Below, piece by piece: positions 49,364 to 58,116 of a DNA stretch of 64,000 nt. Position numbers and translations under genes: made by a program. Each line of letters starts with the position of its first letter. Position 1 is the first letter of the stretch. The notes below the pieces were generated by a model. That model worked only from the letters and a program-made list of their open reading frames with translations, ran no database searches and was not told the DNA's origin. This stretch comes from Thalassobaculum litoreum DSM 18839 (lineage in GTDB: Bacteria; Pseudomonadota; Alphaproteobacteria; Thalassobaculales; Thalassobaculaceae): contig NZ_FNBW01000007.1 in the NCBI RefSeq assembly GCF_900102465.1, positions 1-64,000 of the forward strand, in the 5' to 3' direction.

Positions 49364-51076
49364 ATGCCTCAGGTCTTTCGCACGGGCGTCGAGCACGACG
49401 GCCGGTCGCTCCTGCATATCCACGTCACGGCCGTTCCGGATGCGATCCGCACGGAGACGCTCCGCGGCAAGGAATATCGGGTCGTGCCGATCGTGATGGT
49501 GGTCGAGGGCGTCATGTACGGCGCGAACTCGGAGGCCCCTACACTCTACCGGTCGAGCGTGCTCGCACAGGCGGTCGGGTCCTGGGACGGCAAGCCGGCG
49601 GTCTACAACCACCCGCAGCGCGACGGCAACTTCGTCTCGGCGAACGCCCCTGAGGTCTACGCCGAGGAGACCATTGGCCTGCTGTTCAACACCAAGGTCG
49701 AGGACAACCGGCTGAAGACCGAGGCATGGCTCGACGTGGGTGCGATCGCCGAGATGGACGGCGAGCGCGGGACGGTGATCGAGCGGCTGGAGTCCGGCGA
49801 ACCGGTGGAGGTGTCCATGGGCGCCTTCGTGGCCGAAGAGGTCGAGGCCGGCATGTTCGCGGGCAAGGCCTATGGCCGCGTAGCAACGGCTGTCTGGCCC
49901 GATCATCTCGCCATCCTGGATTCGGAGAGCAAGGGGGCATGCAGCGTTGAAGACGGCTGCGGCGCCCCTCGCATCAACGCCGCCTGTTCGTGCGGAGGCA
50001 CCTGCGGCACTTGCAAGGAGGCCACCATGCCCGAGAACACCGTCGTGCTGGAGCGCGTGACCGGAGAAGGCGTCCCGGAGAACCGCTACATCTACCGCCT
50101 GCCGGAAGGCACCGACGGCGCGATCGACGGCCTAGCGCCGTCCGACGGCGTCGCCGTGGTCGACATCGCCGAGCCGCGCCTGAATGCGCGCCGCAGCGCC
50201 ATCCTGCTGAGCGCTGAGCCGTCGGGAGACGTGCTGGCCACGATGATGAAGCCGGAAGGGCTCATCTCTCGGCTGGACGCCCTCATGAACCGGCTGCTGG
50301 GCCGCTCCAAGCTGACCGCGAACGTTACCATGAAGGATCTCCGCGAAGCGCTGCAGATGGCGCTGGAGATGGAGGGCGAGGATTACTGGCCCTGGATCGT
50401 CGATGTCGAGCCCGGCGAGGGCTCGATGCTGTCCGGCTACGTGATCTACGAGCGGGACGACATGACGCTGGTCCGGCGCGGCTACACCGTGGAAGCCGGC
50501 GGCAGCATCACCCTTTCCGGCGACATGGAGCCGGTTCGCCGGGAGACCACCTGGCACCCCGTGACGGTAGTCACCACCAACCAGCAGGAGAATGCCATGA
50601 CGACCATGCAGGAGCGCGTGGCTGCCATCGTCGCGAACGAGCGCAGCCAGTTCACCGCCGAGGACACCGAGTATCTCGCCGGCCTTTCCGAGGATCGCCT
50701 TGGCGCGATCGAGGCGAAGCTGAAGGACAACTCCGAGACGAAGCCGGCGCCGAAGCTGCCGGAGACCGTCGATGAGTATCTCGCCGCTGCCCCGAAGGGC
50801 ATCCGCGAGGTGCTGGAGTCCGGCCAGGCCGAACTCAAGACGAAGCGCCAGGGCCTGATTAAGCAGGTGCTGGCCGCCGGCGACTCCTTCACCGAGGCCG
50901 AGCTTGAGGCGATGGAGACGTCGCTTCTGGCGAAGATGGCCCGCCAGGTGACGCCCGCCGACTTCCGTGGACAGGGCGCCCCGCGCACCGTCCAGGAGAC
51001 CGAGGCCACAGGCCCCGGCCACACGCCGATCACCTTCGGCGAGCGCGACCCGCGGCACAAGCCGGCCGCGGCCTGA
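49364..51076 (+). CDS. Prohead protease (DUF2213) with fused scaffold-like C-terminus
   Basis: The 570-residue protein starts with the DUF2213 pattern (DAIRTETLRGKEYRVVPIVM, SWDGKPAVYNHPQRD, PVEVSMGAFV). A cysteine cluster (ACSCGGTCGTC, about 208-218) and a middle domain follow. The C-terminus (about 412-570) is helical, charged and scaffold-like (TTMQERVAAIVANERSQFTA). Two internal in-frame starts with strong ribosome sites, ATG 50027 (AAGGAG) and ATG 50597 (CAGGAG), may produce nested proteins of 349 and 159 residues, like lambda C/Nu3. Confidence 0.8.
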   Translation: MPQVFRTGVEHDGRSLLHIHVTAVPDAIRTETLRGKEYRVVPIVMVVEGVMYGANSEAPTLYRSSVLAQAVGSWDGKPAVYNHPQRDGNFVSANAPEVYAEETIGLLFNTKVEDNRLKTEAWLDVGAIAEMDGERGTVIERLESGEPVEVSMGAFVAEEVEAGMFAGKAYGRVATAVWPDHLAILDSESKGACSVEDGCGAPRINAACSCGGTCGTCKEATMPENTVVLERVTGEGVPENRYIYRLPEGTDGAIDGLAPSDGVAVVDIAEPRLNARRSAILLSAEPSGDVLATMMKPEGLISRLDALMNRLLGRSKLTANVTMKDLREALQMALEMEGEDYWPWIVDVEPGEGSMLSGYVIYERDDMTLVRRGYTVEAGGSITLSGDMEPVRRETTWHPVTVVTTNQQENAMTTMQERVAAIVANERSQFTAEDTEYLAGLSEDRLGAIEAKLKDNSETKPAPKLPETVDEYLAAAPKGIREVLESGQAELKTKRQGLIKQVLAAGDSFTEAELEAMETSLLAKMARQVTPADFRGQGAPRTVQETEATGPGHTPITFGERDPRHKPAAA

Positions 51077-51120
51077 TCCACCCCAACGGCGACACCGCCA
51101 CCTAGCGACAGGAGGGCCCC

Positions 51121-51561
51121 ATGGCCACCCCGAACACCATCCGCCTGCGTGGCGGCACTCAGACCGACGAGCGGCTTGCCGCCGCGGCGATCACCCCGGG
51201 CGATCTGATCGAGCTGACGTCCGACAACGAGTTCCAGCGCCAGTCTGTGGCGTCGGGCAACTCGCTGAAGATGTTCGCGCTCGAGAACCCCACGCTCGGC
51301 CGGACCATCACCGACGACTACGCGAGCGGCGACACGGTGATCGCGCGGCAGTTCCAGCCGGGCGACCGGGTCTACGCGAACCTCGCCGCCTCCCAGACGA
51401 TCGTCATCGGCGATCTGCTGGAGGGCAACAACGCCGGCAAGCTGCAGAAGCACGTCGTGGACTCGACGGGCATCTATTACCACAACCAGATTGTGGGCTT
51501 CGCCATCGAGGCGGTGACGACCACCGGCGCGGTCGGTCGGATCAAGATCCAGATCGTCTGA
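51121..51561 (+). CDS. Capsid decoration-like protein
   Basis: This 146-residue beta-rich protein (GDLIELTSDNEFQRQSVASG, RQFQPGDRVYANLAASQTIV) lies just before the major capsid gene, the usual place for a decoration/stabilisation protein. AGGAGG precedes it. Composition is phage structural. Confidence 0.7.
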   Translation: MATPNTIRLRGGTQTDERLAAAAITPGDLIELTSDNEFQRQSVASGNSLKMFALENPTLGRTITDDYASGDTVIARQFQPGDRVYANLAASQTIVIGDLLEGNNAGKLQKHVVDSTGIYYHNQIVGFAIEAVTTTGAVGRIKIQIV

Positions 51562-51565
51562 TCGT

Positions 51566-51584
51566 GGCGGGCGCCACGCCCGCC
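51566..51584 (+). terminator. Hairpin after decoration gene
   Basis: GGCGGGCG and CGCCCGCC pair perfectly around CCA. It is followed by TCTTCCTGCC, only weakly T-rich. It may be a partial terminator setting expression levels before the capsid gene. Confidence 0.45.
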
Positions 51585-51642
51585 GCGTCTTCCTGCCCCT
51601 GAAATCAGGCCGCAACCGGCCGTTCCATAAGGAGCCAAGACC

Positions 51643-52674
51643 ATGAACATGGTTGTCTCGGCCGGCGCCCCGGCCAACATCACCCTCAACGGCGCGGGTT
51701 CGCTCCGCGATCTTCTCGTGCACGTCGATGCGAACCCGATGAACTTCGTGGCTGACATCCGGGCGTTCGATCGCACGCTGCCGGAGGATGCCTGGAAGCA
51801 GATCGACCAGCGCATCATCCAGATCGCCAGTGAGCGTCTTCCACTTACCAGCTATCTGATGGGTCGCGGCCTGATCTATCCGCTGACGGACTTCCTGGGC
51901 ACGCCCATTCTGCAGACGCAGAAGGCGAGCGATATGGAGGATGCCGACATCTCCATGGAGCCGACGAGCCGTGGCGCGCTCGGCCGTCAGACGTTCAGCG
52001 ACGTCTATCTGCCGATCCCGATCATCCACAAGCCGATCGACTTCAGCGTCCGCATGCTGCGCGCCGCTGCCAAGGCGGGTCAGCCGATCGATCTGACGAC
52101 CTTCCTCACGGTCATGCGGAAGGTGATGGAGCGCGTCGAGGATGTGTTCGTGAACGGTGCTGCCTCGATCACCGTGACCGTGAACTCGGTCCAGGGGAGC
52201 GTGTCTGGCCTGACCTCCTTCTCTGACCGGAACACCGTCGACCTCACGACCAACTGGGACGCGTCCGGCAAGACCGGCGCCCAGATCCTGGATGACGTGC
52301 AGGACACGATCGACGCGGCTCGGTCGGACAACATGTACGGCCCGTTCCTGCTGTGCGTGCCGAAGAACTATCAGCGCAAGCTGGGCGACGACTACTCGAC
52401 CGCCTACCGTGGCACCATCCGCCAGCGGCTGCTGGAACTCGAGGAGATCGAGAACATCATGGTTGTCGACCAGTTGGCCGATGACAACGTGGTGCTGCTG
52501 CAGCTCACCGAAGACACCGTGCAGGTGATCGACGGTCTGCGGCCGGCGGTCATCCCGCTGGTGCAGAACGAGCTGTTCGTCGAGCCGTATCTCGGCATGG
52601 CGTGCATGCTCCCGTACCTGAAGTCGGACAAGGACGGCCGCTGCGGCATCGTCCACCTGCGCCCGGCGCCGTAA
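51643..52674 (+). CDS. Major capsid protein
   Basis: This 343-residue protein is of HK97/encapsulin-like type by pattern and position: RTLPEDAWKQIDQRIIQIAS, VYLPIPIIHKPIDFSVRMLR, VFVNGAASITVTVNSVQG, then LQLTEDTVQVIDGLRPAVIP. It comes after protease and decoration genes and before connector genes. AAGGAG precedes the start. A strong terminator follows. Confidence 0.85.
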   Translation: MNMVVSAGAPANITLNGAGSLRDLLVHVDANPMNFVADIRAFDRTLPEDAWKQIDQRIIQIASERLPLTSYLMGRGLIYPLTDFLGTPILQTQKASDMEDADISMEPTSRGALGRQTFSDVYLPIPIIHKPIDFSVRMLRAAAKAGQPIDLTTFLTVMRKVMERVEDVFVNGAASITVTVNSVQGSVSGLTSFSDRNTVDLTTNWDASGKTGAQILDDVQDTIDAARSDNMYGPFLLCVPKNYQRKLGDDYSTAYRGTIRQRLLELEEIENIMVVDQLADDNVVLLQLTEDTVQVIDGLRPAVIPLVQNELFVEPYLGMACMLPYLKSDKDGRCGIVHLRPAP

Positions 52675-52705
52675 CCCGGCTTTCGCTGAAGACTGCTCTA
52701 TCGCG

Positions 52706-52728
52706 GCCCCCGCTCAAGCGGCGGGGGC
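52706..52728 (+). terminator. Intrinsic terminator after the major capsid gene
   Basis: GCCCCCGC and GCGGGGGC pair perfectly around a 7-nt loop and are followed by TGCTTCTTCTC. This would let the capsid gene be expressed more than the connector genes behind it. Confidence 0.65.
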
Positions 52729-52806
52729 TGCTTCTTCTCGACTGCATCTCCCGTCGTCCGGCCTTGCTGGGCGCCCGGACGTGCAGACGATCAACAGGAG
52801 AGTGAT

Positions 52807-53352
52807 ATGTCCGACCAGGAGTTCCGCTACCGGATCAAGCCGGGGCACAAGCATCACCGTGACGGCAAGCGCTACGGTGCCGGCGACGAGATCGTGTTCC
52901 AGCGCTCCATGGCCCGCTCGGACATCGCTCACAAGCTCGAGCCGCTGAGCGAAGACGCCGAAGCGGCTGCTGCGGCGCCGGTGAACCAGGTCAACACGCT
53001 CCGGAAGGCTATCCGGGAGGATGGGGCCTTCGATCTGCTCGGCACCGACGGCCGCCGCATCAACGTGGCCGGCATCTCTGAGGAGATCGCCGATCACATC
53101 CTGGCGGCCACCACTGCGCCGGAGGAGAAGGCGCCGGAGACCCCGCAGGAGCCGGCTCCGGTGACGACCGACGGCAAGCCGACAGAGGACAAGCCCTCTG
53201 AGGAGGAGCAGTTCAAGCGCCCGTATACGATGGAGCAGCCGGGCGGCCAGGGCGGCTATGTCGTCAGCGACGCCACCGGCAAGAAGGTCCACGACGCGCC
53301 GCGCGTCTCCAAGGCCGTCGCCGAAGAACTCGTGCGCGCGAACGCCGAGTAA
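52807..53352 (+). CDS. Hypothetical structural-region protein
   Basis: This 181-residue protein has a conserved-looking N-terminus (FRYRIKPGHKHHRDGKRYGA), an acidic proline-rich linker (APEEKAPETPQEPAPV), and a C-terminal VVSDATGKKVHDAPRV. It lies between capsid and connector genes. No family recognised. Confidence 0.6.
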   Translation: MSDQEFRYRIKPGHKHHRDGKRYGAGDEIVFQRSMARSDIAHKLEPLSEDAEAAAAAPVNQVNTLRKAIREDGAFDLLGTDGRRINVAGISEEIADHILAATTAPEEKAPETPQEPAPVTTDGKPTEDKPSEEEQFKRPYTMEQPGGQGGYVVSDATGKKVHDAPRVSKAVAEELVRANAE

Positions 53353-53355
53353 ACT

Positions 53356-53712
53356 ATGGCGGCCCGGGTCACATCCGCCGAGGTCAAGGCGATCGTCACC
53401 ACGGCGATCGCCGACGTCTCGAACTTCATCGAACCGGCTACGCTGATCGTCGACGAGGATCTGGCGGATAAGGGTATGTCGTCCGATCGGCTGACCCAGA
53501 TCGAGCTCTACCTCGCCGCCCACTTCGTCACCATCAGTGAGGAGCGCGGCGGGCTGGTCTCTACGAAGGTGGGTGAGAGCGAAGACCGTTTTCGGCGCTT
53601 CGACGGGGCCGGGCTCATGTCGACCCGTTATGGCGTCATGGCTGCCTCACTCGACACCAGCGGCACCTTGGCGACAATGGGCGGCCGAAAAGCGAGCCTG
53701 GAAGCCATCTGA
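53356..53712 (+). CDS. Head-tail connector-like protein
   Basis: This 118-residue helical protein (VTSAEVKAIVTTAIADVSNF, LTQIELYLAAHFVTISEE) resembles gp6/DUF4054-type connectors by shape and position. It shares its last base with the next start (TGATG). Confidence 0.7.
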   Translation: MAARVTSAEVKAIVTTAIADVSNFIEPATLIVDEDLADKGMSSDRLTQIELYLAAHFVTISEERGGLVSTKVGESEDRFRRFDGAGLMSTRYGVMAASLDTSGTLATMGGRKASLEAI

Positions 53713-54362
53713 TGCCGGTCGAGCGTTTCTGCGACCTGCCGGCGTTCTGGGCTGGCGAGACCGTGTTCATCCTGGGCGGCGGCCCATCGTTGCCGAGCTA
53801 CGACCTGAGCCTGCTGGTTGGTCGACCGGTGATCGCCATCAACAACGCCTGGTATGCCCGGCCTGGGGCGGAATACTGGAATGAGGATCCGCCAAAGGCG
53901 CCGGGCCCGTGGCCTGTCTGCTTCTTCACCGACGGGCCGTGGTGGGACCAGTACGGCGCCGAGGTTGCCGCCTTTCCCGGCCTGAAGTGCACGATCTTCC
54001 CGAACCGGCAACTTCCCGCTGTCGCACATCTTCGGCGGGGCCTCCACCGGATTGTCGACGAGCGAGAAGGCTGGATCGGCTACGGCAATGACGGTGGTCT
54101 GAACGCCATCCTGCTCGCACAGAAGCTCGGGGCATCTCGGGCCGTGCTGCTCGCCTACGATCAGCGTACGATCGACGGCCGGCACAACTGGCACATGCGG
54201 CACGAGCGGCCGATCTACGAAGAGACGTACGACTTCCTTTATCAGCCAGGCTACCACGACGTGGCACCGCGGCTGGCCGAACTCGGGCTCGATGTGGTGA
54301 ACGCCACGGCTGGCAGCGCTCTGACAGCCTTCAGAACCGGCGACTACCGGGACTTCGTATGA
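53712..54362 (+). CDS. Rossmann-like protein, MAF/DUF115-type, in the virion operon
   Basis: This 216-residue protein starts ERFCDLPAFWAGETVFILGG, with a glycine-rich GGGPSL loop as in DUF115/MAF-type and related sugar-nucleotide enzymes. PVIAINNAWYARPGAEYWNE and GASRAVLLAYDQ continue the alpha/beta pattern. It overlaps the connector by 1 nt and the sulfotransferase by 4 nt. A role in glycan transfer is inferred from its neighbours. Confidence 0.55.
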   Translation: MPVERFCDLPAFWAGETVFILGGGPSLPSYDLSLLVGRPVIAINNAWYARPGAEYWNEDPPKAPGPWPVCFFTDGPWWDQYGAEVAAFPGLKCTIFPNRQLPAVAHLRRGLHRIVDEREGWIGYGNDGGLNAILLAQKLGASRAVLLAYDQRTIDGRHNWHMRHERPIYEETYDFLYQPGYHDVAPRLAELGLDVVNATAGSALTAFRTGDYRDFV

Positions 54363-54982
54363 CGGGCGCTAGCGACGTGCGACCGATCATCGTCCTGACC
54401 ATGGGGCGCTCCGGCAGTTCCATGGTCGCTGGTTGCCTCGCACTCCACGGGATGTGGACCGGCGAGTGCCGCCCGGCGGATCGCCACAACCCGAGGGGCT
54501 ATTTCGAGAACCTCCGGATCAACGGCGCGCTCGGCGACCTCTATCCGGGGTCGATCTATCGAGACCTGAAACCGGCACCTGCGGATCAGGGTTGGCCGTC
54601 CTTCGTGGAGGCCGTTAAGGCGCAGGAGGGATACGTTGGCGGCCCATGGCTGGTGAAAACCAACGCCTTCGCTTGGCCCCTGTGGACGCCCTTCGACCCG
54701 GTCTTCGTTTTCGTTCGCCGGAATATCGACGCCATATCTGCATCCGCCAAGCGGCACGACCCCAAGGCTCCTAACTCCCCCGCAAGGTGGCGCGAGATCG
54801 CGCAGGCCCACCAGGTCGAGATGGATGGCGTCCGCGCTGCCTACGGTGGCTTCGACATCGACTCCCGCAGGCTCGCTGATGGCGATCACGACCAACTGTC
54901 GGCCGCCCTAGAGGCCGTCGGCCTGGAAACGGATCACGACGCCGTTGCCGCCTTCACGAATCCCGCCCTGCTGACCCACTGA
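54359..54982 (+). CDS. Sulfotransferase, phage-encoded
   Basis: This 207-residue protein has the PAPS phosphosulfate loop (IIVLTMGRSGSSMVAGCLAL) and the 3'-phosphate motif (VFVFVRRNIDAISASAKR), both typical of sulfotransferases. It lies between connector and head-closure genes, overlapping its upstream neighbour by 4 nt. The acceptor could be a virion glycan or a small molecule. It is unrelated in detail to the one at 12282-13052. Confidence 0.8.
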   Translation: MTGASDVRPIIVLTMGRSGSSMVAGCLALHGMWTGECRPADRHNPRGYFENLRINGALGDLYPGSIYRDLKPAPADQGWPSFVEAVKAQEGYVGGPWLVKTNAFAWPLWTPFDPVFVFVRRNIDAISASAKRHDPKAPNSPARWREIAQAHQVEMDGVRAAYGGFDIDSRRLADGDHDQLSAALEAVGLETDHDAVAAFTNPALLTH

Positions 54983-54996
54983 TCCAGGAGATCGCG

Positions 54997-56553
54997 GTGG
55001 ACCTCATCTCAAGCTGCCTCTGCGCGGCGACGACCTTCCGTGATTTCGAGCGCAACGGCCTGCGGGTCCGTGAGTGTCAGAGCTGCGGTGCGCTCCACCA
55101 GCACGTCGAGATGAGCCTGGATCAGTACGCCGACTGGTATCGGCGCCAGTACCACGATGGGCACTATACCCATAGCTTCGCCCACGATCGCAACGTGGCC
55201 CGCAAGCGCCTGGACGCCTACCGGATCCCGGCCGGCGCCCGCCTTCTGGACGTCGGTTGCGCGAATGGCGCCTTCGTGGTGGAGGCCTGCGAGCGTGGGC
55301 TCGACGCCTTCGGTCAGGATCTGGCCGATGATGCGTCGATGGTCCCTGAACGGACCTATTCGGCAGCGCTGGAGGCTATCCACTTCCCGGCCGATCATTT
55401 CGACGTGGTGACCATCCACGATGTTCTCGAGCATGTGCCCGATCCGGTGAAGTTCCTACTGGAAGTCCGCCGAATCCTGAAGCAGGGCGGCCGACTGCTG
55501 CTGGACTTCCCGGCATTCGAGGAGCCGGAAGGCCGCCACCACTGGAAAGAGGTCGAGCACCTCTGGCTGCTGGGCATCGACGCTCTGGTCGAGCTTCTGT
55601 CCGCGACCGGCTTCACCTGTGAAGCGGCCGGACACCCGATCCCGGGCAAGTGGCTGCTGGACTGCCGCGCTCCGCGTGAGAGCCGGACAACGGTCATTCT
55701 GCCGCCGGGGATCGGCGACTGCTACTGGTCGCTGGTCAAGCTGCAGGGGCTGATGGCAGCGCGCGGGTGGGGAGCCGTGGTCGACGTCTGGGTCGAGGAA
55801 GCGCGGGACCGGAACCGAGCGGCCGACTTCGTGCGCCTGGCTCCGTTCGTGTCGTACCAGGGCACGGTTTCGCAGACAGGGAGCCGGCCCGCGTTCCATG
55901 AGGCTTATCGGACCGATGGCCGCGCAGTGATCCCAAACGTGTGCGGCCGCGACTATCTCGTCGCTTTCAACGGAGCGCTTGGGGCTGGCCGAAGCCTCTC
56001 GGACGTCGAGCCCGATGCTAAGGCGGACTGGCGCTACCCGATGTTCCGGTCGCTGGCCCAGGTCGAGGCCGAGCGGGAGTATCGAGAGCGCTTCGGCGAA
56101 TACGTGGTCGCGTTCTTTGTGGACGGCGGCTTCTATCACAAGTGGACCGCCCATTTCGGACGCGACGAGATCCGGAAGCTCTTCGAGACCCTGTCCGCGG
56201 ACCGCACCGTTGTCGTCATGGGAGCGGGCTGGGACCAGGGCGGGATCTCCAGTCGCGCCGGCGGGCCTGTGGTCGATCTGTCCGGCAAGACCAACATCGA
56301 TCAGATGCTCGGCCTTCTCCGTGGCGCCTCGGGGATCGTCGGCTTCCCGGCGGGCAACACCATCGTTGGCGCCGCTCTCGGCACGCCGACCGTCATGCTC
56401 TATCACAACCACTTCGATCGGCGCTTCTGGCTCAATACCGTCCCGCCGTCCGTCGTTGGCTCGAGCTACGCCGCGCTTGACGTGTCGAAGGTGGGGGTGC
56501 CCGACGTCGTGAAGGCGCTGGACGCCATGCTGGCCGTTCGGTGTGCTGCATGA
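54997..56553 (+). CDS. Methyltransferase fused to GT9-like glycosyltransferase
   Basis: The 518-residue protein starts at GTG. A cysteine pair (CQSCG) and a class-I SAM methyltransferase form the N-terminal half: ARLLDVGCANGAFVVEA (motif I), DVVTIHDVLEHVPDP, GGRLLLDFP. The C-terminal half (about 226-518) has a GT9/heptosyltransferase-like pattern (TVILPPGIGDCYWSLVKLQG, VVVMGAGWDQGG, GIVGFPAGNTIVGAALGTPT). This suggests methyl capping of a sugar. It overlaps the next gene by 4 nt. Confidence 0.75.
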   Translation: MDLISSCLCAATTFRDFERNGLRVRECQSCGALHQHVEMSLDQYADWYRRQYHDGHYTHSFAHDRNVARKRLDAYRIPAGARLLDVGCANGAFVVEACERGLDAFGQDLADDASMVPERTYSAALEAIHFPADHFDVVTIHDVLEHVPDPVKFLLEVRRILKQGGRLLLDFPAFEEPEGRHHWKEVEHLWLLGIDALVELLSATGFTCEAAGHPIPGKWLLDCRAPRESRTTVILPPGIGDCYWSLVKLQGLMAARGWGAVVDVWVEEARDRNRAADFVRLAPFVSYQGTVSQTGSRPAFHEAYRTDGRAVIPNVCGRDYLVAFNGALGAGRSLSDVEPDAKADWRYPMFRSLAQVEAEREYRERFGEYVVAFFVDGGFYHKWTAHFGRDEIRKLFETLSADRTVVVMGAGWDQGGISSRAGGPVVDLSGKTNIDQMLGLLRGASGIVGFPAGNTIVGAALGTPTVMLYHNHFDRRFWLNTVPPSVVGSSYAALDVSKVGVPDVVKALDAMLAVRCAA

Positions 56554-57410
56554 TCAGGGTCCAGGGTATGGAGGGCCTGGGGGATTCGGTCTATCAGCGG
56601 GCGATCGTTCAAGCGCTGCTCGCCAAGGACCACGTGCTGATCTCTACGCCGTGGCCCGAGTTGCTGAGCGATCTCGACGTGCAGTTCGCCCGAGCGGTCT
56701 CGCCGCTGCGGACGCAGGCAAAGAACATCGCGCGGCAGGAACCGGGCCGCTGGGCCGAGGATTCGAACGGGGCCGTGCAGGTCCGCATGCGTTATCACCT
56801 GAGCGCCACCGATGGTCTGCCGATGCTCGACGCGATGGGCGCCGCCGCCGGGCTGTCTGATATGCCGCGCTCCCTCACGCTGCCCCGGTCAGCGACCGTC
56901 TGGAATCGTGATCGGCCGATTGCGGTGGTCCGTCCGGTCACAGAGCGGGCGGAGTGGCCTGACCACGCCAGAAGCCCAGATCCTGGGTATGTGGGAACTG
57001 CGGCGCAGGCGCTGCGCTCTGCCGGCTTTCACGTGATCCTGGTCGCCGACATCGACGACGAGCACGAGCGCCTGGTTGGCGATCTGCCGGAGTTCGACGA
57101 GGCCTATCTCCGCGGCGAGTTGAGCGTTCAGGATCTGGTCGACCTCATCCAGAGTGCGGCGTGCACCGTGGGTGGCGTTGGGTGGTTGCTGCCGTTCAGC
57201 ATCGCGGCGTCTGTACCGCATCTCTGCGTCCTGGGCGGCCACGGCCACATGAACTGCCCTGAGGTGCTGGTGGGGCCAAACTTGGCGGCTGAGCGCGTCA
57301 CGTTCGCGATGCCGGACGAGTTCTGCCGCTGCGACAGCATGCGACATGACTGCAGCAAGTCGATCAGCGATTTCGACAGCCTCCTGCGCCTCTGGATGGC
57401 TGACCTGTGA
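56550..57410 (+). CDS. GT9-like glycosyltransferase
   Basis: The start MIRVQGMEGLGDSVYQRAIV overlaps the previous stop (ATGA). The 286-residue protein has a GLGD-type opening, an alpha/beta body (HVILVADIDDEHERLVGDL), and CTVGGVGWLLPFSIAASVPH, resembling GT9-family or heptosyltransferase-like folds. Cysteines cluster at the end (EFCRCDSMRHDC). It overlaps the head-closure gene by 4 nt. Confidence 0.6.
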   Translation: MIRVQGMEGLGDSVYQRAIVQALLAKDHVLISTPWPELLSDLDVQFARAVSPLRTQAKNIARQEPGRWAEDSNGAVQVRMRYHLSATDGLPMLDAMGAAAGLSDMPRSLTLPRSATVWNRDRPIAVVRPVTERAEWPDHARSPDPGYVGTAAQALRSAGFHVILVADIDDEHERLVGDLPEFDEAYLRGELSVQDLVDLIQSAACTVGGVGWLLPFSIAASVPHLCVLGGHGHMNCPEVLVGPNLAAERVTFAMPDEFCRCDSMRHDCSKSISDFDSLLRLWMADL

Positions 57411-57721
57411 GGAACCTCACGCAAACTGTGACGCGCTGGGCCCCAACAGGCACCGACGCGGCTGGAGACCCCATCGGCTACACCCGGACCGAGATCCTTG
57501 GCCGCTGGGAGGAGTCGCAGCAGCTTTTCACCCGGTCGGACGGGACTGAGGCGGTGTCTCGGGCGATCGTCTATCTGGCATCCGACGTCGCCGTCGGTGA
57601 CTTCCTGCTCCAGGGCAGTTCGGTGTCGGCCTCGCCCCCTTCGACAGCGTGGCGTGTCGAGGCCTTCCGAAAGGTCGAGAACCTCCGCGGCACGGACAGC
57701 GAACGAAGGGCGATGCTCTGA
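57407..57721 (+). CDS. Head-closure-like protein
   Basis: This 104-residue beta-rich protein (GYTRTEILGRWEESQQLFTR, SRAIVYLASDVAVGDFLLQG) has the composition and position of SPP1 gp16-type head-closure proteins. It starts at GTG overlapping the previous stop and shares its last base with the next gene. Confidence 0.65.
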   Translation: MRNLTQTVTRWAPTGTDAAGDPIGYTRTEILGRWEESQQLFTRSDGTEAVSRAIVYLASDVAVGDFLLQGSSVSASPPSTAWRVEAFRKVENLRGTDSERRAML

Positions 57722-58116
57722 TGGCCCAGCCGGCGCTTGACCTCCTGAACCATCTGGCTGGCCTCGGACTGGATCTGACGGTCGGGACCAACGCGCTCTT
57801 GGGGCTGGTACGGCCGGCGGGAGACAGGGTGCCTCAAAACGCTCTGTTCGCAGCCGATGCCGGCGGGCCGGAGCCGCGCAACCGCGACGTCGCCAACACG
57901 GGCGAGTTGCGGGTCTCGATGGTCACACTTCGGCTTCGGTGGCGAGGAGCGGTCGCTGGCAGCACCAAGATCCACGCGATCCGCGATGCTCTTACCGCCA
58001 CGTCGATCGCTGGTTACCAGGATGTGTCGGCCGCCGGTGAGCCCCGCCAGATGCCGGATGATGAGAACGGGTTGTCCATGTGGATGCTGGTCGCCCGGAT
58101 GGTCCGCAGCGCGTGA
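57721..58116 (+). CDS. Tail-terminator/completion-like protein
   Basis: This 131-residue protein (LNHLAGLGLDLTVGTNALLG, RVSMVTLRLRWRGAVAGSTK) lies in the position of tail-terminator or neck proteins. It shares one base with the next start (TGATG). Confidence 0.55.
   Translation: MAQPALDLLNHLAGLGLDLTVGTNALLGLVRPAGDRVPQNALFAADAGGPEPRNRDVANTGELRVSMVTLRLRWRGAVAGSTKIHAIRDALTATSIAGYQDVSAAGEPRQMPDDENGLSMWMLVARMVRSA

Noticed and set aside
48287-49906. Long minus-strand frame of 539 codons opposite portal and protease genes
   Set aside because: It is antisense to two convincing structural genes, has no ribosome site, and its composition reflects the GC-rich complementary codons.
50482-52656. Minus-strand frame of 724 codons opposite protease and capsid genes
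   Set aside because: It spans several good plus-strand genes and their intergenic hairpins; protein is arginine/histidine-rich with no domain.
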